64,000 bases of DNA, taken from NCBI GenBank assembly GCA_964528755.1, contig CAZGWN010000001.1, positions 124,001 through 188,000 on the forward strand, given 5' to 3'. The DNA comes from Raineyella sp964528755 (GTDB taxonomy: Bacteria; Actinomycetota; Actinomycetes; Propionibacteriales; Propionibacteriaceae). Within the stretch, counting starts at the first letter, position 1. Each line of letters starts with the position of its first letter. This document shows positions 61,860 through 64,000 of the stretch, one piece after another. The notes below the pieces were generated by a model that worked only from the letters and a program-made list of their open reading frames with translations, was not told the DNA's origin and made no database searches. Position numbers and translations under genes: made by a program.

Positions 61860-62453
61860 ATGACGGGGTACAACCTGCTACCGAACGAGGTCGTCATCCT
61901 CCGCGAGGGGGGTGTCGCACACGGCGGATCCTTCGCCGTCCACACCAACGAGCTCATGCTCACGAACCTGCACCTGGTGCTCACCGAAAAGGGCATCTTC
62001 GGCAACGTGAAGGGCGTCCGTATCTACCCGCTTCAGCAGCTCAAGGTGTACAACGGGCGGGCCCAGGCTCTCCTCGGGGAGAACTCGAACGGCAAGATCG
62101 TCCTTGAAACCTATTTCCTCCGCGGGCAGGACTCCTTTGCCTTCGAGTCCAGCCCGAAGGCCACGACCCTCGCCTGGATCTCAAAGATCAATGAGGTCGT
62201 CACCGGCCAAAAGATCCCGGAACCCGAACCAGAGGCCGGGCCAAGGAAAGCGCTACCCGGCACGGCAGCCGTGGCAGATGTTCTCAAGGGCACCTTCGAC
62301 GTGTTCAAAGAGAGATTCGGCACGAAGCCGGCAACGCCGCCGCCAACGCCTGCACAGATTGCCGGAAAGTGTCGATCCTGCGGGGCCCCGTTGTCGGGCC
62401 TACAGGGCCTGACGGTGACCTGCGCGTACTGCGGGTCAGCTCAGCAACTCTGA
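61860..62453 (+). CDS. PH/GRAM-like domain protein with C-terminal zinc ribbon
   Basis: A 197-aa protein. Residues ~5-115 look like a PH/GRAM-type beta-barrel (LTNLHLVLTEKGIFG, IYPLQQLKVYNG). A Pro/Glu linker leads to a zinc ribbon at the C-terminus (CRSCGAPLSG and CAYCGSAQQL, two CxxC pairs). Such proteins often sit next to SPFH proteins, as here, 25 nt before one. It is probably a cytoplasmic accessory binding membranes or the SPFH oligomer (inference). GGGGGGAAGAG precedes the ATG. Confidence 0.72.
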   Translation: MTGYNLLPNEVVILREGGVAHGGSFAVHTNELMLTNLHLVLTEKGIFGNVKGVRIYPLQQLKVYNGRAQALLGENSNGKIVLETYFLRGQDSFAFESSPKATTLAWISKINEVVTGQKIPEPEPEAGPRKALPGTAAVADVLKGTFDVFKERFGTKPATPPPTPAQIAGKCRSCGAPLSGLQGLTVTCAYCGSAQQL

Positions 62454-62478
62454 CGTCGGGCTCGAGAGGACTTCACCA

Positions 62479-63612
62479 GTGGGCATCGTTCAGGCTTTCA
62501 GGGGAGCACTTGGGGCCACCCTGGCCGATCAATGGCAAGATATCATCACCGCCGGCGCGTTCAGCGAGGACACGGTTGTCGCACCGGGCGTCTATCAGCA
62601 GACCAACAACGGCCGCGGATCGAACTTCGGCGGTTCGGCCGACATTATTTCAAATGGGTCGAAGATTTTCGTCCCCGAGAACACGGCCGCCTTCATCTTC
62701 AGCCAGGCCGGCATCGAGGAGATCGTCACACAGCCCGGTGGATACGAGTACCGGAATGGCCAGCCAAGCATCTTCAACGGTGACGGCTTTACAGCGTCGC
62801 TGGCCCAACCGGCATTCGACAGCTTCCGGTTCGGCGGTCAACCGTCGGGCCAGAAGTACGTCTCCTTCGTCAACCTGCGCGAGATTCGTGGCCTGAAGTT
62901 CGGGACGCGCGGACCGATGGTATACCATGACCGCTTCTACCAGGCGGACCTGGAGCTGACCGCATTCGGCACGTTCTCGTTGCGGGTCGTGGACGCCGTT
63001 GCTTTCGTCCGCAACTTCCTGCCGGCAAACACTCGCCACTACGCCTTCAGCAGCCCCGAGGCCCGCCGACAGATCTCATCAGAGTTCATGCAGGCACTGA
63101 TCGTGGCAGTCAACGCGCTGTCGGCCGCGTACCGGATTTCCGAGCTGCCGGCACACGCCGGCGAGATCTCACGGGCGATCTCGGACGACGGCGCGGCGCT
63201 GGGTTCCTGGATTGTCCGCTACGGCCTGGATGTCGTCGACGTCGGCATCGAGAGCATCGAGCTCTCCCCCGAGTCCCGTGACCTCGTCAAGCGGTTCGCG
63301 GCAACTCGGATGAAGCTAGGCGCATTCGAGGGAATATCACAACAGGCCTCGAACGTCTCAGCCCAGCAGAATATCTCTCAGGGCATCAGGGATCACGGAC
63401 TCACGAATGCATCCGGCGCCATATTCGGCATCGGCCTGGCGCAATCGATCTCGCCCCAGACCGCAGCCCCCGTCGACCGGGGCACGCCCCCCGCGACTCC
63501 CTCACTCGATGACCAGATCGAGGCGGTCAAGAAACTGAAGGAACTACTTGACGCCGGGATTCTGTCGCAGGACGAGTTCGACACGAAGAAGAAGCAGGTG
63601 ATGGGGCTTTAG
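62479..63612 (+). CDS. SPFH-domain protein with C-terminal SHOCT motif (YdjI-like)
   Basis: A 377-aa protein. Residues ~30-280 match the SPFH/virion-core (YdjI-type) fold (SKIFVPENTAAFIFSQAGI, RFYQADLELTAFGTFSLRV). An Ala/Gln-rich helical segment follows, and the last ~35 residues form a SHOCT oligomerisation motif (LKELLDAGILSQDEFDTKK). The family is linked to membrane stress and PspA-like responses. Codon use is more relaxed at the third position than in neighbouring genes. GAGAGGA precedes the GTG start. Confidence 0.8.
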   Translation: MGIVQAFRGALGATLADQWQDIITAGAFSEDTVVAPGVYQQTNNGRGSNFGGSADIISNGSKIFVPENTAAFIFSQAGIEEIVTQPGGYEYRNGQPSIFNGDGFTASLAQPAFDSFRFGGQPSGQKYVSFVNLREIRGLKFGTRGPMVYHDRFYQADLELTAFGTFSLRVVDAVAFVRNFLPANTRHYAFSSPEARRQISSEFMQALIVAVNALSAAYRISELPAHAGEISRAISDDGAALGSWIVRYGLDVVDVGIESIELSPESRDLVKRFAATRMKLGAFEGISQQASNVSAQQNISQGIRDHGLTNASGAIFGIGLAQSISPQTAAPVDRGTPPATPSLDDQIEAVKKLKELLDAGILSQDEFDTKKKQVMGL

Positions 63613-63802
63613 TACCGACCGTCACCGGCGCACCGGCCGCAGGCGGTTCGGCGGCGGATCAGTCGCATGCGTCCGGGGCGGGTGCCGCTTCGAGGTTCGT
63701 CGTCCAGTCCTGTTGCCAAGCGATGGAACTAGTCGGGATCGTCGCTGTGGACGCCGTCGGTGAATCGTGTCGATCGCGTGGTACGGGCCGTGGCACGACG
63801 AC
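63613..63802. other. Short spacer between convergent genes
   Basis: 190 bp between the SPFH gene and the end of the GNAT gene. I see no credible gene or strong hairpin. Confidence 0.4.
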
Positions 63803-64000
63803 CTATCGACCGAGAGATGCCCGCGCGTCCCGCAGCAGCAGGTAGAGGTGCAACGGATCCGTGGGCGACTTCCGGAACCCCACGGCTTCACAGAAGGCGG
63901 ACACCTCGCCGTGCAGAGCATGGACGAGAAGGAGACGGACGCCGATGCGGTCGGCGGCGGCCAACGTCGCGAGAATCGCATTCCTGACGAGCGACCGGCC
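63803..64000 (-). CDS. Partial GNAT acetyltransferase, TacT-type toxin-like (3' end)
   Basis: The last 65 codons of a gene whose start lies beyond the window. The translation, read from 64000 to the TAG at 63805-63803, includes GRSLVRNAILATLAAA (acetyl-CoA-binding helix), a LLLVHAL strand, FCEAVGFRKSP and LHLYLLLRD. This is the usual C-terminal half of GNAT toxins of type II toxin-antitoxin systems that acetylate aminoacyl-tRNA. The antitoxin (an RHH/DUF1778 protein) would lie upstream, outside the window. A non-toxin GNAT is possible. Confidence 0.7.
   Translation of the reverse strand, partial: GRSLVRNAILATLAAADRIGVRLLLVHALHGEVSAFCEAVGFRKSPTDPLHLYLLLRDARASLGR

Noticed and set aside
63622..63981. 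119-aa minus-strand open frame at the window end
   Set aside because: It is Arg/Cys/Ser-rich without a domain. The neighbouring minus-strand frame gives a clear GNAT C-terminus instead.
63760..63987. 75-aa plus-strand open frame
   Set aside because: Antisense shadow of the partial GNAT gene, Arg-rich and without a ribosome site.

Overview
The window is high-GC DNA with tightly packed genes. Overlapping stop/start codons (ATGA, GTGA, TGATG) are common, the hexamer CGTACG is conspicuous, and many genes begin only 6-7 nt after a TANNNT-like -10 element, as expected of leaderless mRNAs. Together with actinobacterial families (Tubulin_2/vWA operons, CE1758/CE1759 flavin pair, probable GlnR boxes) this points to an actinobacterium, probably Propionibacteriales. 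That placement is inference. I see no rRNA, tRNA, CRISPR array or insertion sequence.

Region 1 (1-13.1 kb, minus strand) is a five-gene operon: a small proline-rich membrane protein, a secreted and membrane-anchored vWA protein, a tubulin/FtsZ-like protein, a two-TM membrane protein and an 825-aa beta-rich protein. A voltage-gated cation channel with an unusual pore filter lies just upstream. I know of no characterised function for this operon, and it is the best candidate for an undescribed system. Region 2 (13.3-35.1 kb) is mixed housekeeping and accessory: a LysE exporter, a GntR regulator divergent from a GH65 phosphorylase, SppA, two flavin reductases, a lipoprotein-CopB metal pump, an ADP-ribosylglycohydrolase, a DCoH-VOC fusion, a DUF4232 lipoprotein, MarR-MFS, a GNAT-GST fusion, a methyltransferase, a MarR-LLM-FMN reductase operon, TetR and a beta-carbonic anhydrase.

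Region 3 (35.3-61.5 kb) is a large purine/ureide catabolic island. Urate can be taken through HpxO, HIU hydrolase (YRGS C-terminus) and OHCU decarboxylase to allantoin. Allantoinase, allantoate amidohydrolase and the ureidoglycine-glyoxylate aminotransferase PucG then continue it, with amidases releasing ammonia. An NCS1 symporter, an NCS2 permease and a nitrate/taurine-type ABC importer feed it. Two further operons extend it in ways I cannot assign: racemase-creatininase-cysteine hydrolase-cupin-AtzH/amidase-MBL, and deaminase-ABC-VAO flavoprotein-PPOX-MTHFR-like-UraD-HIUase. RpiR and XRE-cupin regulators sit inside the island. I see 11-bp-phased GlnR-like half-sites in front of the acetamidase, NCS1 and hpxO genes, consistent with nitrogen control. 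No cofactor-independent uricase or xanthine dehydrogenase is present here.

Region 4 (61.8-64 kb) holds a PH/GRAM-like zinc-ribbon protein and an SPFH-SHOCT protein with somewhat lower GC, then the 3' end of a GNAT gene that runs off the window and resembles TacT-type toxins.
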